Assembly (NCBI GenBank): GCA_949751835.1 | Contig: CATKHK010000047.1 | Location: forward strand, 1 to 64,000 | Reading direction: 5' to 3' | Source of the DNA: Blepharisma japonicum | Lineage: Eukaryota; Ciliophora; Heterotrichea; Heterotrichida; Blepharismidae | DNA length: 64,000 nucleotides | Part shown: in pieces, positions 44,054 to 53,627 of the stretch | Position numbering within the stretch: the stretch's first letter is position 1 | Layout: each line of letters opens with the position of its first letter | Made by a program: the position numbers and the translations under genes | The notes under the pieces: model-generated | What the model saw: only the letters and a program-made list of their open reading frames with translations | Database searches by the model: none | What the model was told of the DNA's origin: nothing

Positions 44054-44830
44054 ATGCCAACCTACGCAGAACTCATCCAAGAAATCTTTCATGAAGTCAA
44101 CCAAGCTCGCACAAACCCTCGCGGATTTGCAGACAGCTTAGAAAGCACGCTAAATCAATATAAGTCCAACAACGCCAAGCATCGCCCTGGAGCGGTTCCT
44201 ATTGTAACACGTGAAGGAATTAATGCAGCTCATGAGGCAATTCAAGCTTTAAGATCAGCTGAGCCAATCCAAGCTTTAACCTGGTCAGAAGGCCTTGGAA
44301 GAGCAGCTCAAGCTCACTGCAATGACACTGGCTCATTAGGAATTGTAGGCCATATTGGTTCAAAAGAGAATACGCTTCAAGATCGTTTAGAGTATTTTGG
44401 TCGCTGGAGTGAATGCATAGCTGAAGCTCTTGATTACGGCTCAGTCGATGCTTTTGAAACAGTCTGCACGTTCTTAATTGACGATGGGCTGTCAACTCGT
44501 CCTCATAGAAATGCGCTTCTTAATCAAAGATTCAACAAGGTAGGTATTGGAGCTGCTCCTCATACTGAATATAAGACTGTGATTAGCTTGGTCTTAGCTG
44601 GAGGATTTAAAGACAAAGACGATTTAGAGCATGTCGACGTCCCTGAAGGAGACCTTAAGCCTGTTGCAGAAGTTGAAGAATGGCTTGATGGAGCTGTTAA
44701 GCTGACTTGTGAGATTAGAACTGAAACTGAAGCAGGGAAAACAGTCAAAAAAGTGAAAAAATACTGGGAAATGAGTGACGGGTCTACTCAAATAACTGAG
44801 GCTACTTTAGAGCAGAAAGAAGAAGCTTAA
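44054..44830 (+). CDS. CAP-domain (SCP/PR-1) protein
   Basis: 258 residues, ATG at 44054, TAA at the end, no intron. The CAP fold covers about residues 5-195: EIFHEVNQARTNPRGFAD, LTWSEGLGRAAQAHCND, VGHIGS, a WSECIAEAL block, HRNALLNQRFNKVGIGA. There is no signal peptide, which is unusual since most CAP proteins are secreted; an intracellular membrane-associated role like that of GAPR-1 is possible. The C-terminal 60 residues are charged (KLTCEIRTETEAGKTVKKVKK). The GC content and codon choice look richer in G/C than in neighbours, which often marks high expression. Confidence 0.88.
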   Translation: MPTYAELIQEIFHEVNQARTNPRGFADSLESTLNQYKSNNAKHRPGAVPIVTREGINAAHEAIQALRSAEPIQALTWSEGLGRAAQAHCNDTGSLGIVGHIGSKENTLQDRLEYFGRWSECIAEALDYGSVDAFETVCTFLIDDGLSTRPHRNALLNQRFNKVGIGAAPHTEYKTVISLVLAGGFKDKDDLEHVDVPEGDLKPVAEVEEWLDGAVKLTCEIRTETEAGKTVKKVKKYWEMSDGSTQITEATLEQKEEA

Positions 44831-45019
44831 TAAGTTAAAATTTAATTTCAAGCCTATTGAAAAATTAAGTTTTAAAGATGATATTTTACTTATTTTTTGA
44901 GAATTTAATGTTCAAATTAGTAGTGTCTTTCTTATTAAACAATAAGTTATTTAGCTTGATTAAATCCTAATGAATTTCAAATTTCAAATGTAAATTAAGA
45001 TTCTCTTTTCTAAATATTT

Positions 45020-45290
45020 TTATCTTCGTTTGTGATCTTTCATTTGATTTAGCATTGACTCTTGGTAAAGTTAAAGAATGCTAGATAGTAATTCTATTTG
45101 ATCCTTATGCAATATCTTTACATGAGTTTCAACCCATTCATTTAGTAAGTTCTTGAACAATGATTTAAGTCGCTTTTCTTTTGTGTAACCTCTATTGGTA
45201 GCCCTTTCATTGCCAATTATGGATACTGCAGATTAAGCTGTTGATAATTCACTCACTTTATAGCCTTGGATATCAGACTTTGAAAAGTGA
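45020..45290 (-). pseudogene. Coding relic, interrupted by TAA
   Basis: On the minus strand a single frame gives SDIQGYKVSELSTA, TAA (45233-45235), SAVSIIGNERATNRGYTKEK, RLKSLFKNLLNEWVETHVK, ILHKDQIELLSSIL, TAA (45071-45073), LYQESMLNQMKDHKRR, then TAA at 45020. The composition is protein-like and no other stop interrupts about 80 codons, far fewer than expected in such AT-rich sequence. No 15/16-nt intron explains either TAA. The family is not recognised. The rest of the 44831-45662 gap holds nothing I can identify. Confidence 0.45.
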
Positions 45291-45662
45291 AAAAAATGAA
45301 AGTTTTGTAAAAACAAAAGGGCATTTTAGATAGCCAAAAATGATATGAAATTGCATCAATTTTAGCTTATAATATTCAAAAATCGATGAAAGCATTTTAC
45401 AATATTTAAATAGTAAATCTAAATAATATATATTGCCCAAGTAGCCCAAAATTAGAGTTCGGGCTAAAAAATTATATTTAGAGTAAAAGTGGCATAAATT
45501 ATATAAAACCTTAAATTGGTAATCATAATGGATAAGTTGATTCTGCAGTTAGTGTAGCATTAGTTAGAACTATCCTGGCCGTTAACTAATCACGATAATA
45601 TTAATTCTTTATTTACATCTTTTACTTACGATTTTTCTGTAAAAATGAATCTAGATTTATAA

Positions 45663-46136
45663 ATGATATTTGAGAATTTCGATTACGATAATCAAGCTTT
45701 GTACCACATTTTAGACAGTGCAATCATAAAATTAGAAAACACTTATAGGGACACAGTAAGAGTATCTTATTTAAGACTTGGGGTAGATTTTCTACCAATG
45801 GAGTTATCAGATTTATCACTTTTTGAAACTGATTTTTTTCAAGACTTAAAAAGCCCCATTAACTGCAAAACTAATGAGCAGAGCATAGAGACAGACGATG
45901 GAGATAACAAAATCATTGAGTCAAATCTTAAAAAGCTAGAAAACCAATCTATTTTGACCAAAATGCCACTGGAGCTACGTCAGCAGAAAATAGCGAAATA
46001 CAAAGCAAAAAAAAAATTGAGGAATTGGGGTAAAAAGATAAGCTATGCCTGCAGGAAATACGTTGCAGAAAACAGACCGAGAATAAAAGGAAGGTTTATT
46101 TGTAAAATAGAAAGAAAAGTCATTTCTATAAATTAA
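45663..46136 (+). CDS. CCT-motif protein
   Basis: 157 residues, ATG at 45663, TAA at 46134-46136. The N-terminal half is acidic and unrecognised. The C-terminal part (about residues 103-148) is a CCT motif: RQQKIAKYKAKKKLRNWGKK, then ISYACRKYVAENRPRIKGRF. It matches the plant CONSTANS/TOC1-type pattern R-x5-Y-x2-K-x4-W/F-x-K-x-I-x-Y-x-x-R-x2-x-A-x2-R-x-R-x-K-G-R-F. In plants the motif binds DNA with NF-Y subunits and acts in clock and flowering control. No B-box or receiver domain accompanies it here. A nuclear DNA-binding role is inferred. Confidence 0.85.
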   Translation: MIFENFDYDNQALYHILDSAIIKLENTYRDTVRVSYLRLGVDFLPMELSDLSLFETDFFQDLKSPINCKTNEQSIETDDGDNKIIESNLKKLENQSILTKMPLELRQQKIAKYKAKKKLRNWGKKISYACRKYVAENRPRIKGRFICKIERKVISIN

Positions 46137-46565
46137 AAAATTAATTTAAATTTTAAATCAATTTTTTCCTCAAGAAATAGCTGCTATATTTGCAATTGAA
46201 TAGGAAATTATAATGAAAGCTTGTTTAAGAAAGTAAGAGCATTACCAGTTCTATGATTTTGCTTAGTGATGCTCCTTCTGGAAGATATTTCATTCTTATC
46301 ATTTACTCGAAATTTTATCTTTTAGTTGTATGGTTGACAAAACCATACTTTTGCAAAAAGAAAAGATTCAACTTAAAACATTCTAGGAAATTTATGCCCT
46401 TGACAGTCTTCAACCACAAGACTGCTGCTGTACTACCATTTCTTCAATCTAAAACAATAATTAAAGACCTAAATCAGTATTTTAATAATTATTTTCTCTT
46501 TGCCTAGTTTCTCTATATAAATTAGCTTTTCTTCTATTTCCATCTTATTTTCTTAATATATAAAA
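46137..46565. other. Intergenic with a doubtful small frame
   Basis: About 430 bases. A plus-strand frame of 84 codons (46253-46507, ATG to TAG) has unremarkable composition and no similarity I recognise; the alternative frame beginning at 46213 has several TAA/TAG codons. Either could be residual coding sequence, but I cannot support a gene. Confidence 0.4.
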
Positions 46566-47348
46566 ATGCTCAGTCTATTCAACAAATATCTTGCAAGAAT
46601 GCAACTTGATCACCCAATTTTCGGTAATAAAGACATTTTCATGATAATTCTTGCATATCTTGAAGGAGAAGACCTTTATTGCTGTCAATATGTTTGCTTC
46701 GCATGGAGAGAGACTATAAAATCAAGCCCAGTTCTTGAAGTCCGACTTTTAAGATTCACAATGTCTGAAAGCAACACTATAATAGATGAGTTAAGGAAGA
46801 GGCCTAGAGAAGAGCAAAAACAGCCTCCAACTGACGTAAATTTTGACCTCTCATTTAACAGGCTTTCCATGATTCCGAAATTTTTTCCAAAGCCCAAAGC
46901 TGCATTGAAAAATATCCCTAAAGAGAAAATTGCAAAAACTGATGAAAAGCTCGGCCAATGGAATGAATTTATTAATTATTTTTATATTTATGCAAAAAAT
47001 AAAGGATTTAGTATAAAGAAAAAAAGGGATTTTGCAAGGGAAGAAGATTATAAGGTATATGAAAAAGAATTTAATCAAATTTATAACGAATATTCAAACC
47101 ATATAAGTGAAACAAGGAGGAGGGAAAAATTGGAAATTGAAAAGATGCAAATGAAGAAGACTTGCAGCTTAAAAAATTTCCCAATGTTGAAGCAGAGTAC
47201 AATTAAAGATATAATTTCAGCCAAATACAGAGATATAATGCTTGATTTGGGCACAACTTTTCATATAATGACCGATTTCAGGTATTTCAATATTCCTTCT
47301 TCTAAAGCTTCTAAAATATCAGAAACAAATAAAGAGGGGAATGCTTAA
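46566..47348 (+). CDS. F-box-like protein
   Basis: 260 residues, ATG at 46566, TAA at 47346-47348. Residues about 20-52 match an F-box: GNKDIFMIILAYLEGEDLYC, CQYVCFAWRETI, with the L-x-x-I-L-x-x-L and C/W residues typical of the three helices. The remainder is strongly basic and helical with no recognised substrate-binding repeat (Lys-rich segments, ETRRREKLEIEKMQMKK). F-box proteins connect substrates to SKP1-CUL1 ubiquitin ligases; the lack of a classical C-terminal binding domain leaves the target open. Confidence 0.75.
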   Translation: MLSLFNKYLARMQLDHPIFGNKDIFMIILAYLEGEDLYCCQYVCFAWRETIKSSPVLEVRLLRFTMSESNTIIDELRKRPREEQKQPPTDVNFDLSFNRLSMIPKFFPKPKAALKNIPKEKIAKTDEKLGQWNEFINYFYIYAKNKGFSIKKKRDFAREEDYKVYEKEFNQIYNEYSNHISETRRREKLEIEKMQMKKTCSLKNFPMLKQSTIKDIISAKYRDIMLDLGTTFHIMTDFRYFNIPSSKASKISETNKEGNA

Positions 47349-47417
47349 AAGCAAATAAATAATTTGGCAATCAATTTTAATTTATTTAGTGTATCCGAAA
47401 AATCATCCCTAAATTAA

Positions 47418-47880
47418 TTTAATTTAACTTTTTTGTTTGAAAAGAATCAATATAAAATAACCGCAAAAATCAAGCCAACAAATGAAAGTTCTGCAGCTAA
47501 ATTTCTCTGGCCATTTCAATAACAAGATCCTTTCAAATTAGCAGAAAAATATCAATTGGAACCTATCAAAATTATCAAAAATAATTTAAAGAAATGCTGA
47601 GCAGAGCCTTCATTAAATTTCAAAAAATTTATAAAACTCCTCAAAGCAGAAATTGATAAAAGTAAAAATTCCGTCCAGCAAAAAAGATATGAAAAGTATA
47701 AGGAAATATAAAATGAGGACTTCATCAAGCAATAGCTTAAAAAAACACACCTAATTTATTTTTACAAATTGAAAAAGTCATATATATTTTTGTATTCGTG
47801 CAAAAGTAGGCATAACACTAAAATAGACTGTATTGAATTTTTGCACATTTTGTTTTCGTTTAAATCACATACTAAATAAA
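47418..47880 (+). pseudogene. Coding relic broken by three UAR codons
   Basis: A plus-strand frame of about 154 codons contains only TAA (47520-47522), TAA and TAG as interruptions. It reads KITAKIKPTNESSAAKFLWP, FQ, TAA, QDPFKLAEKYQLEPIKII, then KKCWAEPSLNFKKFIKLL (the W is UGA), AEIDKSKNSVQQKRYEKYKE, TAA, NEDFIKQ, TAG, LKKTH. At this AT content about ten UAR codons would be expected by chance. The composition is clearly protein-like. No ATG start or repairing intron is visible. The family is not recognised. The flanking bases to 48115 hold nothing else. Confidence 0.5.
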
Positions 47881-48115
47881 TAGGTATCAAGTTAAGAATA
47901 TTCACTAAAACGAGAATTCAGAACCCTAGTTTGGTTATTTTTATTCTTTTAAATATCACACCTATAATGCTGACAAACAAAATTACTCCACAAGCATAAG
48001 GCATATATTTTTCGATCTCAAAATGCCACTGCAAATATTTCATAGTTGGAATTTGCATTTTTATTATTATTTTAATCATATATATCAAGCAAAACATATT
48101 ACTTTTTTAGGAGTT

Positions 48116-48991
48116 TTATCTCCTCTTCAGTGTTTCTACTGCATCTTTTCCAGTTTTCTCAATAAATTTTGGTCTATGGTTTCTTTTTCCTTCATCTAGT
48201 TTTTCATATTCTCTTTCTTTTGTCTTTTTCAGCATTTCTCCGCAGTTTTTCATTTCTTCAATTTTTCTTTCTCTTTCTTCTTCACTCATTGCAATAATTT
48301 CATCTCTATGCCTTGAATGCTCCTTTCTCTTTTCTTTTATTTCCCAATCTGGGCACAGATTTTTCTCGATATCTACTTCTTTGCCTTGGAGACCATATTT
48401 TTTGTGTGTCCTTGAGCTTTCTGTGGATTCAGACCGATCACTGTTATGCTTATAATCTTTATGGTGATGCTTTTTATGTTTTTTGTGCTTTTCTTTTTTT
48501 CCTTTTTTCATGTCTTCGATTTCTTTTTTGATTTGCATCATTTTTAGTGGATTACTTAAAATATCTTCTCGTCTACGTTTTTCTTCTTGTAAAATAGCAA
48601 ACATAGGATCTTCATGGACCTTTGTAAATGCTTCGTTGTTCGAATTTGCTGTGCTTTCTTTACAAAGAATTGGCCTCCATTCTGGCTTTTCTGCTTCTGG
48701 GTCAGGCTCTTCAAATTTTTTACCTAATAAATATTCTTCACTGCTTGTATTTTTTATTGACCCTCCTTCATACATCCAATCTAGCCTTTGCAAGTGAGAT
48801 TTTGGAATCAAGCCGATTTCTGCTTGAATTTTTTTGAGATCCTCATAGTGTCTTTCTTCTTTAAGCCTTCGCTGGAGCTCCCTCATCTTTCGAAGCTGCT
48901 CTTTGTTTTCTTGTTCAGCGATTCAGACCTTTTCAATATTTTGGAAGCTGCCTGTATGTCAGCTTTTTTTGTTGAGGAACTTTAAACCCAT
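48116..48991 (-). CDS. CWC25: Pre-mRNA splicing factor CWC25
   Basis: 291 residues, ATG at 48991, TAA at 48116. The N-terminus MGLKFLNKKSWHTGSFQNIE followed by KVW is the family hallmark; both tryptophans are UGA (48959-48961 and 48923-48925), which is why a shorter start at 48886 would miss it. Next come the Cir_N-like helix and LDWMYEGG, then a Lys/His-rich low-complexity region (HKKHKKHHHK) and an RS-poor charged C-terminus. CWC25 enters the activated spliceosome after Prp2 and promotes the first transesterification. It is notable in an organism whose introns are only 15-16 nt. Transcribed divergently from a methyltransferase gene across 56 bp. Confidence 0.95.
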
Positions 48992-49047
48992 TTATTATTA
49001 GAAAAAGTGCCATATGCAAATTTAGAGTAATTTTTATTGATAAAATT
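48992..49047. promoter_or_regulatory. 56-bp bidirectional promoter region
   Basis: The ATGs of CWC25 (minus) and the methyltransferase gene (plus) are only 56 bp apart, so both promoters and both 5' UTRs must fit here. It is AT-rich with TTATTATTAG near CWC25. No specific element can be named. Confidence 0.6.
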
Positions 49048-49738
49048 ATGGATTCCACTCAACTTGTTCTTTATACTCCTCCAATACATCAAGAAATGCT
49101 TATTTCGACAATGGAGTATCATTTTGAGAATCTCCCTAATGAGCGTTCTTTAATCAAAATTTCTCAATGCTTAGAGGTAAAAATTAATTTAGCCAGGCTC
49201 AGGAGTTGGAGGAGCTCAATGAAATGCAGGATTAGTGTTAGCCAGATATTTAAATAAAGAATTGCAGATAAAAGCTGGTAAAAGCATTGAACTTGGATGT
49301 GGGCTTGGTTTGATATCAATTGTGCTGTCAATAATGGGATTCCAAGTTACAGCTACCGATGGAAATTATGCTTTATTAAATTGGACCAGAAGAAATTTTG
49401 AAGCAAATTTAAATAATTCTGATAGATGGAATATCGAACATTTAATTTGGGGAGAAAATGAACATATTCGTGAGAAGTCATTAGAAAATTGAGATTTAAT
49501 TGTAGGGTCTGATGTACTTTATGGAGAATATGCAAGTATGATTGCTTTTATTAATACTTTACTTGCTTTATCAAGACCAGAAACTAAGATTTATGTTTCT
49601 CAACAAATTAGGTATCCGGATTCAGAAGAGATTTTTTTGAATGAGCTTAAAAAGAAATTTGAGATTGAGACCATAAAAAATGAAGAGTTTCCAAATATTG
49701 TTATATATAAATTAGCTAAAATTAATATCTCTACTTAA
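49048..49738 (+). CDS. METTL21/FAM86-type protein methyltransferase
   Basis: 224 residues with one 16-nt intron (49177-49192). ATG at 49048, TAA at 49736-49738; UGA as Trp in GGAQWNAG (after the intron) and in ENWDLIVGSDVLYGEY. Family motifs: the pre-motif GSGVGGAQWNAGLVLARYL, motif I ELGCGLGLISIVLS (SAM binding), ATDG at the second strand acid, and the D-L-I-x-x-S-D-V-L-Y post-I block, where METTL21 enzymes have DxxY. These enzymes trimethylate lysine of chaperones or translation factors; the substrate is not predictable here. Confidence 0.9.
49177..49192 (+). other. 16-nt intron in methyltransferase gene
   Basis: GTAAAAATTAATTTAG. It changes frame and restores E-P-G-S-G-V-G-G ahead of the SAM-binding motif. 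Adenines at positions 10 and 11. Confidence 0.93.
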
Positions 49739-50157
49739 GAATATATAGCTTAAATTATAGCCAGTTTTTAGTCAGTGATTGACGAGCATGTTAATTAACA
49801 AATTATTAAGCAAAATAATTAGCAATAAATAGAATATATAAGGTCAAATTTTAGTTCACACATAAAATTTGATAAGACTATCTTTTAAATATGTGATTTT
49901 TTGGAATTTTGCTCAAAACTTATTTATAAAGCCTGATATTTTTTTATAAGAGGAATTATTAAAAACATTATTTTCGTTGAAAATTTATATTAGAAATTCA
50001 TAGGTCAAATATGAAATAATTTATTAAACATTGGCTTATCATAACCATAAAAATAATTTTTATTTCCCTCTAAACTAGGTGCAAAGCAACATGAGTTATT
50101 AATTATTAATTTTACATTCAGCACTAGTCCATTTTGACAATACTGAATTTTTAAAAT
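49739..50157. other. Intergenic, nothing recognised
   Basis: About 420 AT-rich bases between two plus-strand genes. No frame, RNA gene or repeat recognised. Confidence 0.55.
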
Positions 50158-50883
50158 ATGGGTGATTTAAATATTATGTGTATCCTCTATAGAAATAACG
50201 AAGGTTGTGATCATTATCAATGCCAGTGGCAGCAACTTTGGCAAGAGAATCCATGTGCTAACATGAATCTAATGATTCTTGAAGTGTTGAACAGAAATAG
50301 CATGATTTTGTCAAACTTGGCTAATAGCCACTGAAGGATGGCAAACGAAATTACCTTCCTTTATCAGACTTTTTCTGAAATGGGTGGGTCAATATCGAAG
50401 CCAGAAGACGTCAAGCCACCAGACCCAGATGAAATTGTGCTTCAGGCGCTTTCAATGACAAAGGAAAATTATGACTTTCCAATAAGTCTCGAGCTTGATA
50501 AAACTTTTCCACCAAGAATTTGCAAGGAACGCGGATTTAAGATAAACTTTCACTTAGAGAATAGAGATAAAGAAACCATAGCCTTGCAATCTCAGGCAAA
50601 ATATCAAATATTTATAGTCACCCATAACGAGCCACCAATAGTCCTAAATAAAACCCTCAGCGGAAAACCAATCTTAAGAGGGACTTATGAGGCGACTGAA
50701 AATGAGAATGGAAATATTCAGTTTAACAATGTAGTCATCAACGAGGTTTCCTCTCACTACACCAATAACTGTTTTATTTTCATAGCTCTGTGCCTCAACA
50801 ATTTAAATATAAAGCCGTTTATAAAAAAGAACCTCAATGTACGGGCAAGGAAGGCATTAAAGCACAGAAAATTAAATAAATAA
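50158..50883 (+). CDS. Unknown protein with Cys/Trp-rich N-terminus
   Basis: 241 residues, ATG at 50158, TAA at 50881-50883; one UGA-Trp (SHWRMAN) links the N-terminal 60 residues to the rest. The N-terminus is Cys/Trp/Gln-rich (EGCDHYQCQWQQLWQENPC). From about residue 95 the protein looks like a beta-sandwich: ISLELDKTFPPRICKERGFK, QIFIVTHNEPPIVLN, GTYEATENENGNIQFNN, VVINEVSSHYTNNCFIFIAL. The pattern 'PP..C..RGF.i...L.n' and 'v.I.EvSSHy' looks like a conserved domain, but I cannot name it. The C-terminus is basic (RARKALKHRKLNK), possibly a nuclear signal. Confidence 0.7.
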
Positions 50884-52003
50884 ATTTAAATTGATTACTT
50901 TATTTAGACGTCATAAAGTTCCATTAAAATTAAAACATATTTACAACCTAAGTATTTTATCCCTAAAATGGTAATTTTATATTGTATACGTTTATTTTGT
51001 GTTTGAGCAAATCGCAATTTATTTAAAAAGCATTAAAATAAATATTATGAAATATCATTAAATAAATAGATGCTTATAATTTTGAAATATTTTTTAAGAG
51101 AAGATTTTGTAAGTTTTTAAGACCTGCTTAATGTGTTAAAATATGGTTCATTGAAATAATTTAGTTTTAGAATACGGTTTTAGTATAATATTTTATCATG
51201 ATAGAGAACAAACCTCATATAAAATGTCGGGCTTCAGCAGACTAGCAAATGGCTTAATTTTTAAATTGTTTATATAATTCCTAAGTGTTGGGATATCACT
51301 TTAAAAGTATTATTTGATAAACTCTTTAAATTATATCAATATTTGCTTCTTGAAACAATGAATATTAAATCGTATAAATAGCGAAGAACATCAGAGAATG
51401 TGAGAGATTAAATAGTTGTACCTGCCATGAATTTCAATATATATTTATTCAATGGCTGTATTGTGAATCATATAATTTTCTTTATTATGAATTTTATTAA
51501 AATTAAACTATTTGATATAGGCAATAAATTTTGTAATTATTTATAAGTCATAGGTGCTTTTCATTGCTACAAATTATTGAAAATATACTTAATTGATAAA
51601 TAATTACTTTAACCTCATAGGTTACTCTTGATTTTAGAATCAACTTTAGTAAAAAAATATAGTTTTGATACAAAAATATTGAAGAATAAACTACTCTGCT
51701 CCAAAATCAAAGTGACTCGCATCAGGTATTTTTTCAGAAATTGGATATATTATCATATAATAATTTACTGCATTTTAAGAAAAAAAATCTTCGCTTATGG
51801 CTTCGCCTAGTGGACTATAAAAAACTTGCTTTAAAAAGTGATAAAAAGTTTATAAGATTCATTATTTAGCATTTCTAAAAATTTATTTATTTCTAAATTT
51901 GATTAATAGCAGATATTTAAAAACATTTTAGGGTTTGATTTTTCCCTTTGGAATTTTTTCTTTTAATAATCAAACCATAATATTTTAATTATTTTATAAA
52001 TCA
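50884..52003. other. Long intergenic, nothing recognised
   Basis: About 1.1 kb, the longest empty stretch in the window, very AT-rich. A 60-codon plus frame (51628-51810) has no support. No RNA gene, repeat or hidden UGA-containing frame found on reading through. Confidence 0.5.
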
Positions 52004-52816
52004 ATGAAGGTATTTCAGAATTAGACTGCATGGTCTATTGCAGGCAAAACTATAGGATGACTTTGCTTTACTTCTATAAATCTGATACTAATCACGGTAT
52101 TTTCTACTCAGATCATCTATTTCTATTTTTCTTCATTTCATCCTTTGATTTTCATCAACAATGCCAAGCTTGGAACACTTTCCACTCTAATAGGTGCATT
52201 TATCATATTTAACATTACTTTTAACCTATTTAAAGCTGCTTTTACAAGCCCAGGCCATCCTCGTCGTCTATATCCTACCTTTGACAAAGTCCTGGCAAAA
52301 GCTAATAAATCATACTGTTATTTTTGCGAATATTACATGCCAGAAGGCACATTTCATTGCTTAACATGTGAAAATTGCATACTTTCTATGACTCAGCACT
52401 GCTATTTCACAAATAATTGTATTGGGGAGCAAAATTTTAAATATTTTTACCTATTCATGATATGGGTATTAATAGGATCGCTTTTTGTATGTGTGTTATT
52501 AGGACAATCATTTTTAAAGATTTTCTTAAAGGATGAAGCTTTTCTAAATTTAATTAAAGGTCAAAAGAAAATTATTGTGTTTACCTTTGTTTTTTGTTTT
52601 GCTTTGCTTTTTTCTGTAAGCATTCTTTTTGGGTATTACACATATTGGAGCATTGATAAAAGGAATAAAGAATTTGAAATTAAATCGAATAAGTATTTAA
52701 AATTATCACAAAGTAATCGAGGAAGAGTCATAGCTGGAATAATTTTTTTAAAAAAGTGCTTGTTGCCTTTTTTTGAACAAGAACGGCATGCTGAAGATTT
52801 TTCACATGTAATTTAG
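52004..52816 (+). CDS. DHHC-type palmitoyltransferase, variant TQHC motif
   Basis: 265 residues. A two-codon first exon (ATG AAG) is joined by a 15-nt intron (52010-52024) to the main frame; one UGA-Trp lies in the first membrane helix. Four membrane segments: about residues 12-33, 47-65, 130-155 and 170-195. The cysteine-rich domain between helices 2 and 3 is intact in spacing: SYCYFCEYYMPEGTFHCLTC, ENCILSMTQHCYFTNNCIG, NFKYFYLF. The catalytic Asp-His-His-Cys reads Thr-Gln-His-Cys, keeping the acyl-accepting Cys and the second His but not the Asp or first His. It may be a weakly active or pseudo-enzyme, or use an alternative mechanism (yeast has DHYC variants). Followed by two co-directional membrane-protein genes. 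Confidence 0.85.
52010..52024 (+). other. 15-nt intron in DHHC-type gene
   Basis: GTATTTCAGAATTAG after codon 2. It supplies the only in-frame ATG for the first membrane helix; retention gives an in-frame TAG. Adenine at position 10. Confidence 0.85.
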
Positions 52817-52976
52817 CACATAATATATATTTTCTATTATAGTCTAATTAATTTCTTTATAAATTGCCAAAAAATAGTTATCTTAATTTCTATCAATAAA
52901 TTTAATTAAATAAATTCTCTAATAATGATTCAAATCCTATTCCTATACACTCAACATAAAATGGGTGAAGATAAAA

Positions 52977-53591
52977 ATGGTAATAAATTTCCTAATGAAA
53001 TCTCTCAATTCAAATCACCACCGTCAATTCAGACTTTTCATGGGATTATACACCTTTGCCTTTTTCCTAATAGGAATTCATGCAGTTTCTTACAGATATT
53101 TACAATGGCTAACCCATTGGGGTGTCACATTAACCCTTAGCTTTTTCTTCCTCAAACTTGCAAACAAGCACCACCAAGCCGATTTAGTATACCAAATAGT
53201 TCTCCCAATAGAAGCGACACTCACTTTCACATACTGGAGTTTCGTATTTCCAAGCTACACTCTTGAGCAAAGGCCTCCTCTAATCTATAATATTTCAGTC
53301 CATATCCTGCAATTCCTTTTCCTCATGTTTGATTTTTCTTACAACAAAATCCAATTCCACCGAAAAAATATGATTTTCCCTATCATCCTAATGATGCTCT
53401 ATGGGCTTCTCAATTTTATAGTGACAATGGTTGATGAGCCAATTTACCCAACACTTACTTTTACAGATATCAAAAGTCTCCTTTTCATGATTTTTGCTTG
53501 TGTTATGCTGGTCTGCGCTTTCGAGCTGTGCATTTTGATTAGCCGAAGTAAAGCAAAATCTGAAATTAAAGAAAAAGCTGATAAGCTTTAA
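52977..53591 (+). CDS. Six-TM protein, AIG1/FAR-17a-like
   Basis: 204 residues, ATG at 52977 (an ATG at 52995 is also possible), TAA at 53589-53591. About six hydrophobic helices run through the whole protein: FMGLYTFAFFLIGIHAVSY, GVTLTLSFFFLKLAN, IVLPIEATLTFTYWSFVF, HILQFLFLMFDF, IIFPIILMMLYGLLNFIVT-type and LLFMIFACVMLVCAFELCIL. The arrangement with YRYLQWLTHWG between helices 1 and 2 resembles AIG1/FAR-17a membrane hydrolases that cleave fatty-acid esters of hydroxy fatty acids. I am not certain; the catalytic Thr and His cannot be assigned from the sequence alone. It lies 160 bp downstream of the DHHC gene. Confidence 0.6.
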   Translation: MVINFLMKSLNSNHHRQFRLFMGLYTFAFFLIGIHAVSYRYLQWLTHWGVTLTLSFFFLKLANKHHQADLVYQIVLPIEATLTFTYWSFVFPSYTLEQRPPLIYNISVHILQFLFLMFDFSYNKIQFHRKNMIFPIILMMLYGLLNFIVTMVDEPIYPTLTFTDIKSLLFMIFACVMLVCAFELCILISRSKAKSEIKEKADKL

Positions 53592-53627
53592 ATTAATGTT
53601 AATTCTTAGATAATAAATAAATCTGGC

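Noticed and set aside
45480-45640. Hairpin-like stretch GGATAAGTT...ACTATCC as a possible RNA gene
   Set aside because: No A or B box, no T-loop and only a short stem; not distinguishable from chance.
46253-46507. Plus-strand 84-codon frame between the CCT and F-box genes
   Set aside because: No recognisable feature and no support beyond openness; a relic is possible but not shown.
51628-51810. Plus-strand 60-codon frame in the longest intergenic region
   Set aside because: Composition is that of the surrounding AT-rich DNA; no motif, no neighbour in frame.
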